This document shows positions 55,792 to 63,584 of a stretch of DNA of 64,000 nt, piece after piece. Numbering within the stretch: the stretch's first letter is position 1; every line of letters begins with the position of its first letter. The notes beneath the pieces are model-generated. The model was not told the origin of the DNA, did not search any database, and was given only the letters and a program-made list of their open reading frames with translations. The DNA is from Kocuria rosea subsp. polaris (GTDB lineage Bacteria; Actinomycetota; Actinomycetes; Actinomycetales; Micrococcaceae). Made by a program: the position numbers and the translations under genes. The stretch covers positions 1 to 64,000 of the forward strand of contig NZ_LQBK01000010.1 in the NCBI RefSeq assembly GCF_001483755.1. The letters are read 5' to 3'.

Positions 55792-56319
55792 ATGTATTCG
55801 ATCGTGGCCGTGTGCACGGGCAACATCTGCCGCTCGCCCATGGCGGAGCTCGCCCTGCGCCGCGCCTTCGAGGCCGCAGGACTGGCCGAGCGCGTGCGGA
55901 TCGACTCGGCGGGCGTCAGCGACGAGGAGCTGGGCAACCCCGTGGATCCCCGCGCCGGCGAGCTCATGCGCCGCGAGGGACTCGACGCCTCCCGGCACGA
56001 GGCCCGGGTCTTCGACCCCGTCCGCTTCGACGACCGCGACCTCGTGCTCGCCCTCGACGTCGTGCACTGGCGGCGCCTGCGGGAGCTCGCACCGGACGAG
56101 GCCGCCGCGGCCAAGGTGCGCCTGCTGCGCGAGTTCGACCCCGACGCCGAGGCCCTCGAGCCCGAGGAGCTGGGGATCTACGACCCCTGGTACGGGGGCC
56201 CGGAGGACTTCGAGACCACCTACGGCATGATCGCCGCCGCCGTGCCGGGCGTCGTCCGCGCCGTCGCCCGGGAGCTCGGCGCCGGCCGGGGCTCCGCGCA
56301 GGACGCCGGCCGCGCGTGA
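55792..56319 (+). CDS. Low molecular weight protein-tyrosine phosphatase
   Basis: 175 residues. The P-loop CTGNICRS (C8, R14) is at the N-terminus, as the family requires, followed by DSAGVSDEELGNPVDPRAGELM; the general acid lies in IYDPWYGG. It resembles PtpA-type enzymes. ATG 55792 is chosen because it gives the exact start before the catalytic loop and follows a leaderless -10 box. Its stop overlaps the next gene by GTGA. Confidence 0.94.
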   Translation: MYSIVAVCTGNICRSPMAELALRRAFEAAGLAERVRIDSAGVSDEELGNPVDPRAGELMRREGLDASRHEARVFDPVRFDDRDLVLALDVVHWRRLRELAPDEAAAAKVRLLREFDPDAEALEPEELGIYDPWYGGPEDFETTYGMIAAAVPGVVRAVARELGAGRGSAQDAGRA

Positions 56320-56909
56320 TCGACATCGAGCTCGAGCTGAATCCGTCGCTCGCCGCGGCCAACCCCGCCGGCACCAACCTGGCGCGGCTGCTCCCCTCCC
56401 CCACCCGCCGCCCGTACCTCATCGGCATCGACGGGCGCTCGGGCGCCGGCAAGACCAGCCTCGCAGAACAGCTCGTCGAAGTGCTGCGCCCGGTGCGGGA
56501 CGTGACGCTCTTCCACCTCGAGGACCTCTATCCGGGCTGGGACGGCCTCGGGCCCGGCCGGCGGACCTACGTGGACGAGGTCCTCACCCCCCTGGACCAG
56601 GGCCGGGACGCGGAGTGGAGCGCGTGGGACTGGGTCACCGACTCCCCGGGCACCCCGCGGCTGACCCGGGTGGCGGAGGTCGTGGTCCTGGAGGGCGTCG
56701 GCGCCTGCAGCGCCGAGGCCCGGCAGCTGCTGGACGTCTCCGTGTGGGTCGAGCTGCCCACCGCGCTGCGCTACGACCGTGCGCTGAGCCGTGACGGCTC
56801 GTACTACGCCGAGCACTGGGACCGCTGGGCCGCCCAGGAGGACGCCTACCTGGCGGAGGACCACGTCTGGGAACAGGTGGACATCCTGCACCCCGGCCCG
56901 GTCTGCTGA
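56316..56909 (+). CDS. P-loop kinase, uridine-kinase-like
   Basis: 197 residues. Walker A is GIDGRSGAGKTS (Lys46), then FHLEDLYPGWDG, which matches the substrate region of uridine kinase-like ATPases, and VVVLEGVGACSAEARQLLDVSVWVE. A C-terminal DRWAAQEDAYLAEDHVWEQVD segment replaces the usual lid. GTG 56316 overlaps the phosphatase stop. Nucleoside phosphorylation is likely but the substrate is unproven. Confidence 0.85.
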   Translation: MIDIELELNPSLAAANPAGTNLARLLPSPTRRPYLIGIDGRSGAGKTSLAEQLVEVLRPVRDVTLFHLEDLYPGWDGLGPGRRTYVDEVLTPLDQGRDAEWSAWDWVTDSPGTPRLTRVAEVVVLEGVGACSAEARQLLDVSVWVELPTALRYDRALSRDGSYYAEHWDRWAAQEDAYLAEDHVWEQVDILHPGPVC

Positions 56910-56937
56910 GACCCCGGACGCACCCACAGGAGGATCC

Positions 56938-57819
56938 GTGACCAGCACCGTCGTCGTCCTCGACGCCGCCCACCCCGGGGGCGCCCTCGCCGATCCCTCC
57001 GTCCCGCTCGTGCGGATCGACGACCAGGGCCTGACCCGCGGGGACGGCGTCTTCGAGACCATGCGCGCCGTCGACGGCGTCGTGCAGAAGTTCGAGGCCC
57101 ACCACCAGCGACTGTCGGCCTCCGCGCGGCTGGCCCAGCTGCCCGTGCCGTCCGCACGGGACACCCGCGGGGCGGTGGAGCTGGCGCTGGCCCACGCGGC
57201 CCCCGGCGGGGACGGCGGCCTGGGCGCCGAGCACAGCGTCAAGGTCGTGATCAGCCGCGGCACGCCGGAGGACGGCCCGTGGTCCTGGGTCGTGGTGAGC
57301 CCCGTGCCCGGGACCACGTTCCGGCAGCGGCGTGAGGGCGTGACCGCGGTGCTGCTGCCGCGCGGCCACGACCCCGCCCTGGACGCCGGGTACCCGTGGC
57401 TGCTGCCGGGGGCCAAGACGCTCTCCTACGCGATCAACATGGCCGCCCTGCGCCACGCCCGCTCCCTCGGGGCGGACGAGGCGGTCTTCACCACGGAGGG
57501 CCGCAGGGTCCTGGAGGGCGCGACGTCCTCCGTGGTCTGCGCCCGTGTGCGCGGCGACCGCCGCACCCTGCTGACGCCGGAGCCCTCGCACGGGATCCTG
57601 CCGGGCACCACGCAGGCCAAGATCTTCGCCGCCGCCCGCCGGGACGGCTGGGAGCTCGGCTACGGCCCGCTGTACCCGGCGGACCTCATGGAGGCCGACG
57701 CCGTGTGGCTGGTCTCCAGCGTGCGGCTCGCGGTGCCGGTGCGCCGGCTCGACCACCAGCCGCTGCCGGTGGACCCGGACCTGACCTGGCTCGTCACGAG
57801 CTGGGTCTCGCAGGCCTGA
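56938..57819 (+). CDS. pabC: Aminodeoxychorismate lyase / class IV aminotransferase
   Basis: 293 residues, PLP fold type IV. RIDDQGLTRGDGVFETMR and the PLP lysine in LLPGAKTLSYAINMAALR (about 161), then FTTEGRRVLEGATSSVV with the Glu that contacts the cofactor, and SHGILPGTTQAKIF. These favour aminodeoxychorismate lyase (4-aminobenzoate for folate) over branched-chain aminotransferase. GTG 56938 has AGGAGG four bases ahead. It converges on ecfT with eight bases between. Confidence 0.87.
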   Translation: MTSTVVVLDAAHPGGALADPSVPLVRIDDQGLTRGDGVFETMRAVDGVVQKFEAHHQRLSASARLAQLPVPSARDTRGAVELALAHAAPGGDGGLGAEHSVKVVISRGTPEDGPWSWVVVSPVPGTTFRQRREGVTAVLLPRGHDPALDAGYPWLLPGAKTLSYAINMAALRHARSLGADEAVFTTEGRRVLEGATSSVVCARVRGDRRTLLTPEPSHGILPGTTQAKIFAAARRDGWELGYGPLYPADLMEADAVWLVSSVRLAVPVRRLDHQPLPVDPDLTWLVTSWVSQA

Positions 57820-57827
57820 TCCTTCGC

Positions 57828-58625
57828 TCAGGCCCAGATGAACCGGTGCGTCCCGAGCAGGACCGACACCGCGGGGCCCGCCGCGGCGGCCGCCGCGCAG
57901 CCCGTGAGGACCACGGCGTCCCGCCAGGAGTGCTCCGGGACGCGGGCCCACGTGCGCGGTCCCGCGCCGAAGCCGCGCGCCTCCATGGTGACCGACAGCC
58001 GGGTGGCCCGGCGCAGGGACTGCACAAGCAGCGTGAACGCCTGACCGCCGAACTCCCGCAGTGCGCCCACCGGTCCGTGCCCGGCCCCCGCGCCGCGCGC
58101 CCGCCGGGCCATCGCGAGGGTGGCCCACTCGGAGGCCATCACGCCCACCAGCCGCAGCGCGGCCAGGGACGCCAGCACGAAGCGGGCCGGGAGGCGGAGT
58201 GTCTGCGCGAGGCCGTCGGCGAGGTCCGTGGGGTCCGTGGTGAGCACCAGGATCAGCCCGGGCAGTGCCAGTGCCAGCCCGCGGAGGGCGATCGCCGCGC
58301 CTGCGGCCAGCGCGCCGGCCGAGATCCCGGTGACGCCCAGATCCAGGAGCACCGGTCCGGAGTCCTCGGCGAGCAGCGCCGTGCCCCACCCGCTCACGAG
58401 GGCCGCCACGACCACGGGCCACGCCCGGCGCAGCAGCGCGAGCGGGTGCTGCCCCGCCAGCGCCAGGAGGAGCAGCTCGCCCAGCAGCACGGTCCCCGAC
58501 GTCACGGGGTCCGCGCTGAGCACGAGCACCACGGTCAGCAGCAGCGCCCCGGCCAGTTTGACCACCGCGTTCGTCCGTCCCAGCAGGGAGGTCCGGGACG
58601 ACGGCGCGATCGCGGGAGCGCTCAT
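57828..58625 (-). CDS. ECF transporter T component (YkoC-like)
   Basis: 265 residues with about five membrane helices; the coupling motif is TMEARGFG (about 198-205), the Ala-Arg-Gly contact with the ATPase, with a first copy in MARRARGAG. Together with the fused ATPase and S-subunit it forms an ECF importer. ATG 58625 overlaps the ATPase stop by ATGA. By the TPP riboswitch at the head of the operon, its cargo is thiamine or its pyrimidine HMP. Confidence 0.92.
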   Translation of the reverse strand: MSAPAIAPSSRTSLLGRTNAVVKLAGALLLTVVLVLSADPVTSGTVLLGELLLLALAGQHPLALLRRAWPVVVAALVSGWGTALLAEDSGPVLLDLGVTGISAGALAAGAAIALRGLALALPGLILVLTTDPTDLADGLAQTLRLPARFVLASLAALRLVGVMASEWATLAMARRARGAGAGHGPVGALREFGGQAFTLLVQSLRRATRLSVTMEARGFGAGPRTWARVPEHSWRDAVVLTGCAAAAAAGPAVSVLLGTHRFIWA

Positions 58626-60646
58626 CGGACCGGCTCCCCCGCCGGCCGGGACCGGGGCGGCGGACGGTGGGGCGGCCCCGGACGGCCATCCTGCGGGCTG
58701 CGGGGACCGGGGACGTGCGGCTCAGGGGCGGGCTGCTCCGGAGTGCGGGCCTCGAGGACACCGGATCCGGAGGTGCGAGGCCCCGGCACGTGCGGCTTCG
58801 GTGCGGAGATCCCGAGGACACCGGACTCTGCCGTGCGGGAACCGGGGACGCGCGGCTCCGGGGCGGGCTGCTCCGGACCGGGCTGCTCCGGAGTGCGGGC
58901 CTCGAGGACACGGCTCACGGGAGTGCGGGGTCCGGGCGTCCCGAGCTCGAGCACCTCGGCGCCGAGGGCCCGCACGAAGTCCTCGTCGTGCGTCACGGCC
59001 AGGACCGAGGTGCCGGCGTCGAGCAGCTCCACGAGCAGGTCCACGAGCTCTGCCCACGTCAGGGCGTCCTGGCCGAACGTGGGTTCGTCGAGGACCAGCA
59101 CGTCCGGGTCCGTGGCGAGCACCGTGGCCACCGACAGCCGCCGCTTCTCTCCGCCGGAGAGGGTGAACGGGTTGGCGTCGGCCAGGTGGGCGAGCCGCAG
59201 CCGGCGGAGCAGCTCGTCCGTGCGCCGCTGCCGCTCGGCCGCCGGGGTGCCCGCCAGCCGGGGGCCGTGCTCGAGCTCGGCGCGCACCGTGGCGCGCAGG
59301 AACTGGTGCTCGGGCTCCTGGAAGACGGTTCCGATCCGGGCCACGAGCTCTCGGCCGCTCCAGTCGAGAGGATCCGGACCCGCCCCGCGGTCGAGGCGCG
59401 GGTGCGCGGTGACAGTGCCGCGCACGGGGGCCAGCAAGCCCGCGAGCGTCAGCGCCAGCGTGGACTTCCCGGCGCCGTTGGGCCCGGTGAGGGCCAGCGC
59501 GCGGCCACGGTGCAGGCTCAGGCGGACGTCCTCGACCGCCGTGGGCAGGTCCCGTCCCACGGCGGCGTCGTCCGGGGTGCGTCCGCGCCGCCGCGCCCGG
59601 CGGCGGGCGCGCAGCTGGCGTGCCGAGGGCTGGCTGCGGGAGACGCACAGACCGGTGGCGCTCAGCAGCCGACCGTCCTGCGCGGGACGCTCCTGACCGG
59701 CACGCTCCCGCTCGGGATGCTCCTGCTCAGGACAGGACTGCCCGGCACCCTCCCGTCCAGGGCGCTCGGGCCCGGCACGCTCCTGCTCAGGACAGGACAG
59801 CCCGGCACGCTCCCGTTCCGGACGCTCCTGCTCGGACCGGCGCGCCGGCGAGCGCGTGGCCGGCACCCGGCCGGGGACCCACACCCCCGCCCGGCTGAGC
59901 TCGTCGGCCGCCGCGCCGAGCACCTGCTCCGGGGACCCGTCGTGGGCGATGCCCCCGTCGTGGCCGAGCACCAGGACACGGTCCACGACCTCGGCCCACA
60001 CGGCCACGCGGTGCTCCACGACCACGAGCGTGGCACCGCTGCGGTCCAGGCAGGCCACCACGGCGTCGCGGACCTGCCGCACGCCGGCAGGATCCAGATT
60101 GGCGGTCGGCTCGTCGAGCAGCAGCAGCCCGGGGCTCATGGCCACGGCGCCGGCGAGCGCGAGGCGCTGCTTTTGCCCGCCCGACAGGGCCGCGGTGGAG
60201 TGCCCGAGCGGGAGGTCGAGGCCCACGTCGTCGAGCGCCGCCCGCACCCGCGGCCAGATCTGTTCCCGGGGCACCGCGAGGTTCTCGAGGCCGAAGGCGG
60301 TGTCGTCACCGATCCGGGACAGCACCACCTGGGACTCGGGGTCCTGCTGCACGAGTCCGGCGCGGCCCCGAGCCTGATGCGGCGGCATGCCGTCGAGCAG
60401 CAGCTCGCCGGACCCGGACTGCCCGTCGTCGTCGTGGAGGACCCCGGCCAGGGCGTGCAGGAGGGTGGACTTGCCCGCCCCGCTGGGTCCCAGCAGGAGC
60501 ACCCGCTCCCCAGGCTCCACCACGAGGTCGAGGCCGCGCAGCGCCGCCGTGTCCCGCCCGGGGTGGTGCCAGCCGAAGCCGCGGGCCTCGACGCGCGCGC
60601 CGCGGGCGGCGGGCACCGCACGGCGCTGGGCCGTGGGCGCCGTCAT
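58622..60646 (-). CDS. ECF transporter ATPase, two fused ABC domains (YkoD-like)
   Basis: 674 residues. ABC domain 1: Walker A GPSGAGKST (about 53-61), signature LSGGQKQRL, Walker B LLLLDEPT. ABC domain 2: Walker A GPNGAGKST (about 387), LSGGEKRRL, LVLDEPT. A linker at about 270-345 is made of Glu/Arg/Pro repeats such as CPEQERAGPERPG, and about 100 C-terminal residues repeat VLEARTPEQPxPEPHVPGPR; both are encoded by DNA repeats. It powers uptake with the S and T components. ATG 60646 overlaps the S-subunit stop. Confidence 0.93.
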   Translation of the reverse strand: MTAPTAQRRAVPAARGARVEARGFGWHHPGRDTAALRGLDLVVEPGERVLLLGPSGAGKSTLLHALAGVLHDDDGQSGSGELLLDGMPPHQARGRAGLVQQDPESQVVLSRIGDDTAFGLENLAVPREQIWPRVRAALDDVGLDLPLGHSTAALSGGQKQRLALAGAVAMSPGLLLLDEPTANLDPAGVRQVRDAVVACLDRSGATLVVVEHRVAVWAEVVDRVLVLGHDGGIAHDGSPEQVLGAAADELSRAGVWVPGRVPATRSPARRSEQERPERERAGLSCPEQERAGPERPGREGAGQSCPEQEHPERERAGQERPAQDGRLLSATGLCVSRSQPSARQLRARRRARRRGRTPDDAAVGRDLPTAVEDVRLSLHRGRALALTGPNGAGKSTLALTLAGLLAPVRGTVTAHPRLDRGAGPDPLDWSGRELVARIGTVFQEPEHQFLRATVRAELEHGPRLAGTPAAERQRRTDELLRRLRLAHLADANPFTLSGGEKRRLSVATVLATDPDVLVLDEPTFGQDALTWAELVDLLVELLDAGTSVLAVTHDEDFVRALGAEVLELGTPGPRTPVSRVLEARTPEQPGPEQPAPEPRVPGSRTAESGVLGISAPKPHVPGPRTSGSGVLEARTPEQPAPEPHVPGPRSPQDGRPGPPHRPPPRSRPAGEPVR
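58731..58911 (-). repeat. Direct repeat in the ATPase C-terminus
   Basis: An identical 31-base stretch occurs at 58731-58761 and 58881-58911 (150 bases apart, in frame), with further degenerate copies between. It encodes VLEARTPEQPx-type units. Confidence 0.85.
59719..59798 (-). repeat. Direct repeat in the inter-ATPase linker
   Basis: GCTCCTGCTCAGGACAGGAC at 59719-59738 and again at 59779-59798, exactly 60 bases apart and in frame, inside a wider degenerate array encoding the Glu/Arg/Pro linker. Confidence 0.85.
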
Positions 60647-61263
60647 CGCCGCACGGCCCGCCCGGAGGCGAGGCCCTGCAGGACGCCGGTGCCCGCGAGC
60701 GCCCGCACCACGGCGTGCATGAGGAGGCCGGCGAGCACCGCCCCGGAGACGGCCGTCAGGAGCACGTAGACCATCTGGTGGCCGAGCGCCCACTCGTAGT
60801 TGTAGAGGATGTTCTCGTGCACGCCCAGGAAGATCCCGCTCACGGCGCCTGCGACGGCCGCCGCGAGGGCGTCGAAGCGGCGGTACCGGAAGGCGGCGAA
60901 GGCCAGCTCGGCGCCGACGCCCTGGACGAGGCCGGAGAGGACCACGAGCAGGCCGAAGTGGGTTCCCAGGAAGCTCTCGATCACGGCGGCGAGCAGCTCG
61001 CAGAACAGCGCGGCACCGGGCTTGCGGATGATCAGTCCGCCGAGCACGCCGGCCACGAGCCAGCCGCCGGCGATCAGGCCCACGGCGGGCGGGTAGGCGA
61101 CCGCGGCCGTGCCGACCACGGGGTAGAGCAGGTTCGACCACGCCCAGAAGACGACCGCACACACGGCGGCGAGGACGGCGGCCACGACGATGTCGACGAC
61201 GCGCCAGGACGAGGCGCCGGACGTGCCGGGGCGGCGGGCGGGGCGGTGGGTGGTGGTGTTCAC
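60643..61263 (-). CDS. ECF transporter S component (YkoE-like, thiamine/HMP)
   Basis: 206 residues, six likely membrane helices. VVFWAWSNLLYPVVG, IIRKPGAALFCELLAAVIESFLGTHFGLLVVLSGLVQGVGAELAFA match YkoE of the ykoFEDC thiamine/HMP transporter. The GTG at 61263 is eight bases after CCAGGAGG, whose bases can pair with CCTCCTGG upstream. The preceding TPP riboswitch supports thiamine-related cargo. Confidence 0.92.
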   Translation of the reverse strand: MNTTTHRPARRPGTSGASSWRVVDIVVAAVLAAVCAVVFWAWSNLLYPVVGTAAVAYPPAVGLIAGGWLVAGVLGGLIIRKPGAALFCELLAAVIESFLGTHFGLLVVLSGLVQGVGAELAFAAFRYRRFDALAAAVAGAVSGIFLGVHENILYNYEWALGHQMVYVLLTAVSGAVLAGLLMHAVVRALAGTGVLQGLASGRAVRR

Positions 61264-61271
61264 GGTGGGTT

Positions 61272-61306
61272 CCTCCTGGGCTCAGCGAGCCGTCGGTGCC
61301 AGGAGG
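61272..61306 (-). promoter_or_regulatory. Ribosome-site sequestering hairpin of the TPP riboswitch
   Basis: On the minus strand CCTCCTGG pairs with CCAGGAGG, the ribosome site of the S-component gene, around a 19-base loop. This indicates translational control of the operon. Confidence 0.65.
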
Positions 61307-61361
61307 GGACGGGATTCCTCCGGGCCGCGCCGGTGGCGCGCTCCCGGGGAACACCCCTGAG

Positions 61362-61470
61362 ATGCTCGACTCCCTTCGCCGGTGCTAACCGGAGCAGGTT
61401 CGAGGGTCTGCGGCGATCCGCACTCTCAGCGCCACGCCGGTGTCCCGGGCGGGGCGCTCCCCTGTCGTTC
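61362..61470 (-). ncRNA. TPP (THI element) riboswitch
   Basis: Read on the minus strand: GGAGCGCC ... GGCGCTGAGAGTG, then GACCCTCGAACCTG, then CTCCGGTTAGCACCGGCG AAGGGAGTC, the conserved CUGAGA and ACCUG...GGGA cores of TPP aptamers in the correct order. It lies about 100 bases before the ykoE-type gene. TPP binding should lock the ribosome-site hairpin and stop uptake. Boundaries are set to the conserved core within about ten bases. Confidence 0.93.
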
Positions 61471-61490
61471 AGTGCCATCGAGTCTACCCC

Positions 61491-61496
61491 GCCGCC
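61491..61496 (-). promoter_or_regulatory. -10 box of the riboswitch-ECF transporter operon
   Basis: TAGACT on the minus strand, placing transcription start near 61483, about 13 bases before the aptamer core. The -35 is weak. Confidence 0.45.
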
Positions 61497-61628
61497 CGGC
61501 CGCCCGTGCACGTCCGCAGGCACCAGCATCCCGCCGCGACGCTGCGGCGCCCCTTCCGCACGCCGCCGTGCTGGTTCCGGATGCCCCCGCTGTGCGGGGG
61601 CCGCACGACGAAGGGGTCAGCACGACGA

Positions 61629-61679
61629 AGGGGCCCGTCCGGTCGCGCACCGCAGCGGTGTGCGACCGGACGGGCCCCT
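61629..61679 (-). terminator. Terminator of the DUF4235 gene
   Basis: AGGGGCCCGTCCGGTCGC and complement with one mismatch-containing CACCGC/GCGGTG top, 20 bases after the stop. A GCACGACGAAGGGG direct repeat (61602-61615, 61619-61632) overlaps its edge. Confidence 0.75.
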
Positions 61680-61698
61680 CACGAGGTGCGCCCTGCGC

Positions 61699-61977
61699 TC
61701 AGACCTCGGCCTGGCTCGAGGCCTTGGGGTTCTCCTGGGACTTGTTCTCCATCTTCGCGACCTGCCGGTGCACGGCGACCTTGATGATGGTGCCGACGAG
61801 GCCGGTGATGACGGACCAGATGATGATGGCCGTCCAGGTCTCGCTGGGGTCCGGGTTCTTGGCCGGCGGCGGGTTGCCCGTGACGCGCGTCCAGACCGAG
61901 CCGAGCACCTTGTGCGAGAGGACCACGCCGCCCAGCGAGGCGCCGGTGCCGAGGAGTTCGATGACCTTGTCGTTCAT
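61699..61977 (-). CDS. DUF4235 domain membrane protein
   Basis: 92 residues. MNDKVIELLGTGASLGGVVLSHKVLGSVWTRVTG and WTAIIIWSVITGLVGTIIKVAVHRQ are typical of DUF4235, a small actinobacterial protein with two helices and a charged tail. ATG 61977 is used because GGAG lies eight to ten bases ahead and the family starts here. Its function is not known. Confidence 0.88.
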   Translation of the reverse strand: MNDKVIELLGTGASLGGVVLSHKVLGSVWTRVTGNPPPAKNPDPSETWTAIIIWSVITGLVGTIIKVAVHRQVAKMENKSQENPKASSQAEV

Positions 61978-62035
61978 GGAGTGCTGCTCCTTGTCGTCCG
62001 GGGGACGCGAGTGCGCCCTGTCGATCCCGACCAGC

Positions 62036-62575
62036 CTAACGCGTCCCCGCCGATCCGTCAGTCTGCTGTCCGTCCGCTCGCCGGCCGTCCGCGCTCGGCG
62101 CCGGAGTCCCCGCGGCGGCGCGCCCGGCGGCATCCCCGGCGGCGCTCCCCGCGGCATCCTCTCCGTGGCTCTCCCCGGCGCTCTCCGTGGCCCTCTCCAT
62201 GGCGCTCTCTGTGGCGCTCTTCCCTGCCCGGTTGAGCACCTCCTGCAGGTCGTCCTGCGTGAGCGTGTTCCGATTGAGGTGCTTGGAACGGTACGTGGAC
62301 CGTCCCACCATGTGCGCCGAGACGGGCACGGTGAGCAGCTGGAAGATCCAGCCGAGGACGATGAGCGGGATCATGACGGGATCACGGTTCTCCAGCGCGA
62401 CCGCCGTGAGCATCAGGAGCAGCCCGAAGACCTGCGGCTTGGTGCCGGCGTGCATGCGCGTCAGCAGGTCCGGGAAGCGGACCAGGCCGATCGCGGCCGC
62501 GAGGGACATCAGCGCGCCGACCACGAGGCACACGGCCGCGGCGGCGTCCAGGACGGTGTCCAGCACGGGGCTCAC
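62036..62575 (-). CDS. mnhG: Mrp/Mnh Na+/H+ antiporter subunit G
   Basis: 179 residues. The MnhG core (about 1-100) has three helices with IGLVRFPDLLTRMHAGTKPQVFGLLLML, the family signature. After about 115 there is a low-complexity Ala/Glu/Ser/Gly tail with repeats of ESAMERATESAG type, absent from most MnhG proteins. GTG 62575 overlaps the mnhF stop by GTGA. It acts in the multi-subunit antiporter that exports Na+ for pH and salt homeostasis. Confidence 0.93.
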   Translation of the reverse strand: MSPVLDTVLDAAAAVCLVVGALMSLAAAIGLVRFPDLLTRMHAGTKPQVFGLLLMLTAVALENRDPVMIPLIVLGWIFQLLTVPVSAHMVGRSTYRSKHLNRNTLTQDDLQEVLNRAGKSATESAMERATESAGESHGEDAAGSAAGDAAGRAAAGTPAPSADGRRADGQQTDGSAGTR

Positions 62576-62844
62576 CGCCCGTGCTCGGCGGTCTGGGTGG
62601 CGAAGCGGGCCACCGTCACCGAGCCGATGAAGCCGACCAGGGAGACGATCACCATGAGGATCAGGTTGTTGAGGTGCCCGTGGTAGGCCATCTCCACGGC
62701 GAGGGCGGCCGCGACGACGGCCAGCAGCACGTCGGTGGCCACCACCCGGTCCAGCAGGGAGGGACCCTTGGCGAGGCGGTACAGGGTGCCCGCCGCGGCC
62801 GCGCTGAGCAGCACGGCCGCGACGGCCACGGCGATCTCCATCAC
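62572..62844 (-). CDS. mnhF: Mrp/Mnh Na+/H+ antiporter subunit F
   Basis: 90 residues, three helices. LYRLAKGPSLLDRVVATDVLLAVVAAALA is the MnhF signature, followed by FIGSVTVARF. GTG 62844 overlaps the mnhE stop; the ATG directly after it (62841) is an equal possibility. GGAGG lies about eight bases ahead. Confidence 0.93.
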   Translation of the reverse strand: MMEIAVAVAAVLLSAAAAGTLYRLAKGPSLLDRVVATDVLLAVVAAALAVEMAYHGHLNNLILMVIVSLVGFIGSVTVARFATQTAEHGR

Positions 62845-63584
62845 GGGCGGTCCTCCTCGGGGGCATCGGTCGGGGCATCGGTCGGGGCGTCGGCCCGGGC
62901 GTCGGTCGGGCCTTGGGCCGTCGGATCGGCCGCCGGATCGGCCGGGGCGTCGTCGCGGCGGCCGCCCACGATCTGCTGGCTCGCGGTGACCGGGGAGCCG
63001 ATCGCGGCGCTGTCCCGGTGGTCCGTGCCGGCGGGTCCTCCTCCGCGGCGCTCGGCCCGCAGTGCGGCGAGCTCCTCCGGCGTGCCCATGATCCTGATCC
63101 AGGCGGCCTCCACCCGCAGCGCGGAGCGGCGGAACCGTTCGGCCTCCCCGGCGTTGCGGACGTTGAGCGCGTGGAAGTACAGCGTCCCGGCGGCACGGTC
63201 CACCTCCACGACGAATGAGCCGGGGATCAGGGTCATGGTGTGACCGGTCGCCGTCAGGAGCAGGTCCGAGCGGGTGCGCAGGCGCACGCCGACCACGGCG
63301 TTGCGCGCGCGCGGCCCCACGAGGATCGCGATCAGCATCACCTCGAAGCTCGCCTTGGCGACCTGCCACACGAAGGTCACGGCGAAGACCACGAACTGGA
63401 ACGGGTTGAACCGGCCGGACAGCTGCACGGGCGGGAGATAGAGCACCCACGTCACGAGCAGGGCCAGGACCAGGCCGACCAGCAGGTTGCCGAGGCCGAA
63501 GTCCCCCCACAGGGCGCCCCACACGACCACGAGCCACACCAGCAGCGGCAGCTCGACGAGCAGGGAGTTCCTGGGCCGGGTCAC
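62841..63584 (-). CDS. mnhE: Mrp/Mnh Na+/H+ antiporter subunit E
   Basis: 247 residues. Two to three N-terminal helices (LLVELPLLVWLVVVWGALWG, LVGLVLALLVTWVLYLPP) and the soluble MnhE domain with GTLYFHALNV and GHTMTLIPGSFVVEVD. From about 190 a tail carries ADAPTDAPTDAPEED-type repeats (12-base DNA units near 62865-62915). GTG 63584 overlaps the mnhD stop by GTGA. Confidence 0.93.
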   Translation of the reverse strand: MTRPRNSLLVELPLLVWLVVVWGALWGDFGLGNLLVGLVLALLVTWVLYLPPVQLSGRFNPFQFVVFAVTFVWQVAKASFEVMLIAILVGPRARNAVVGVRLRTRSDLLLTATGHTMTLIPGSFVVEVDRAAGTLYFHALNVRNAGEAERFRRSALRVEAAWIRIMGTPEELAALRAERRGGGPAGTDHRDSAAIGSPVTASQQIVGGRRDDAPADPAADPTAQGPTDARADAPTDAPTDAPEEDRP

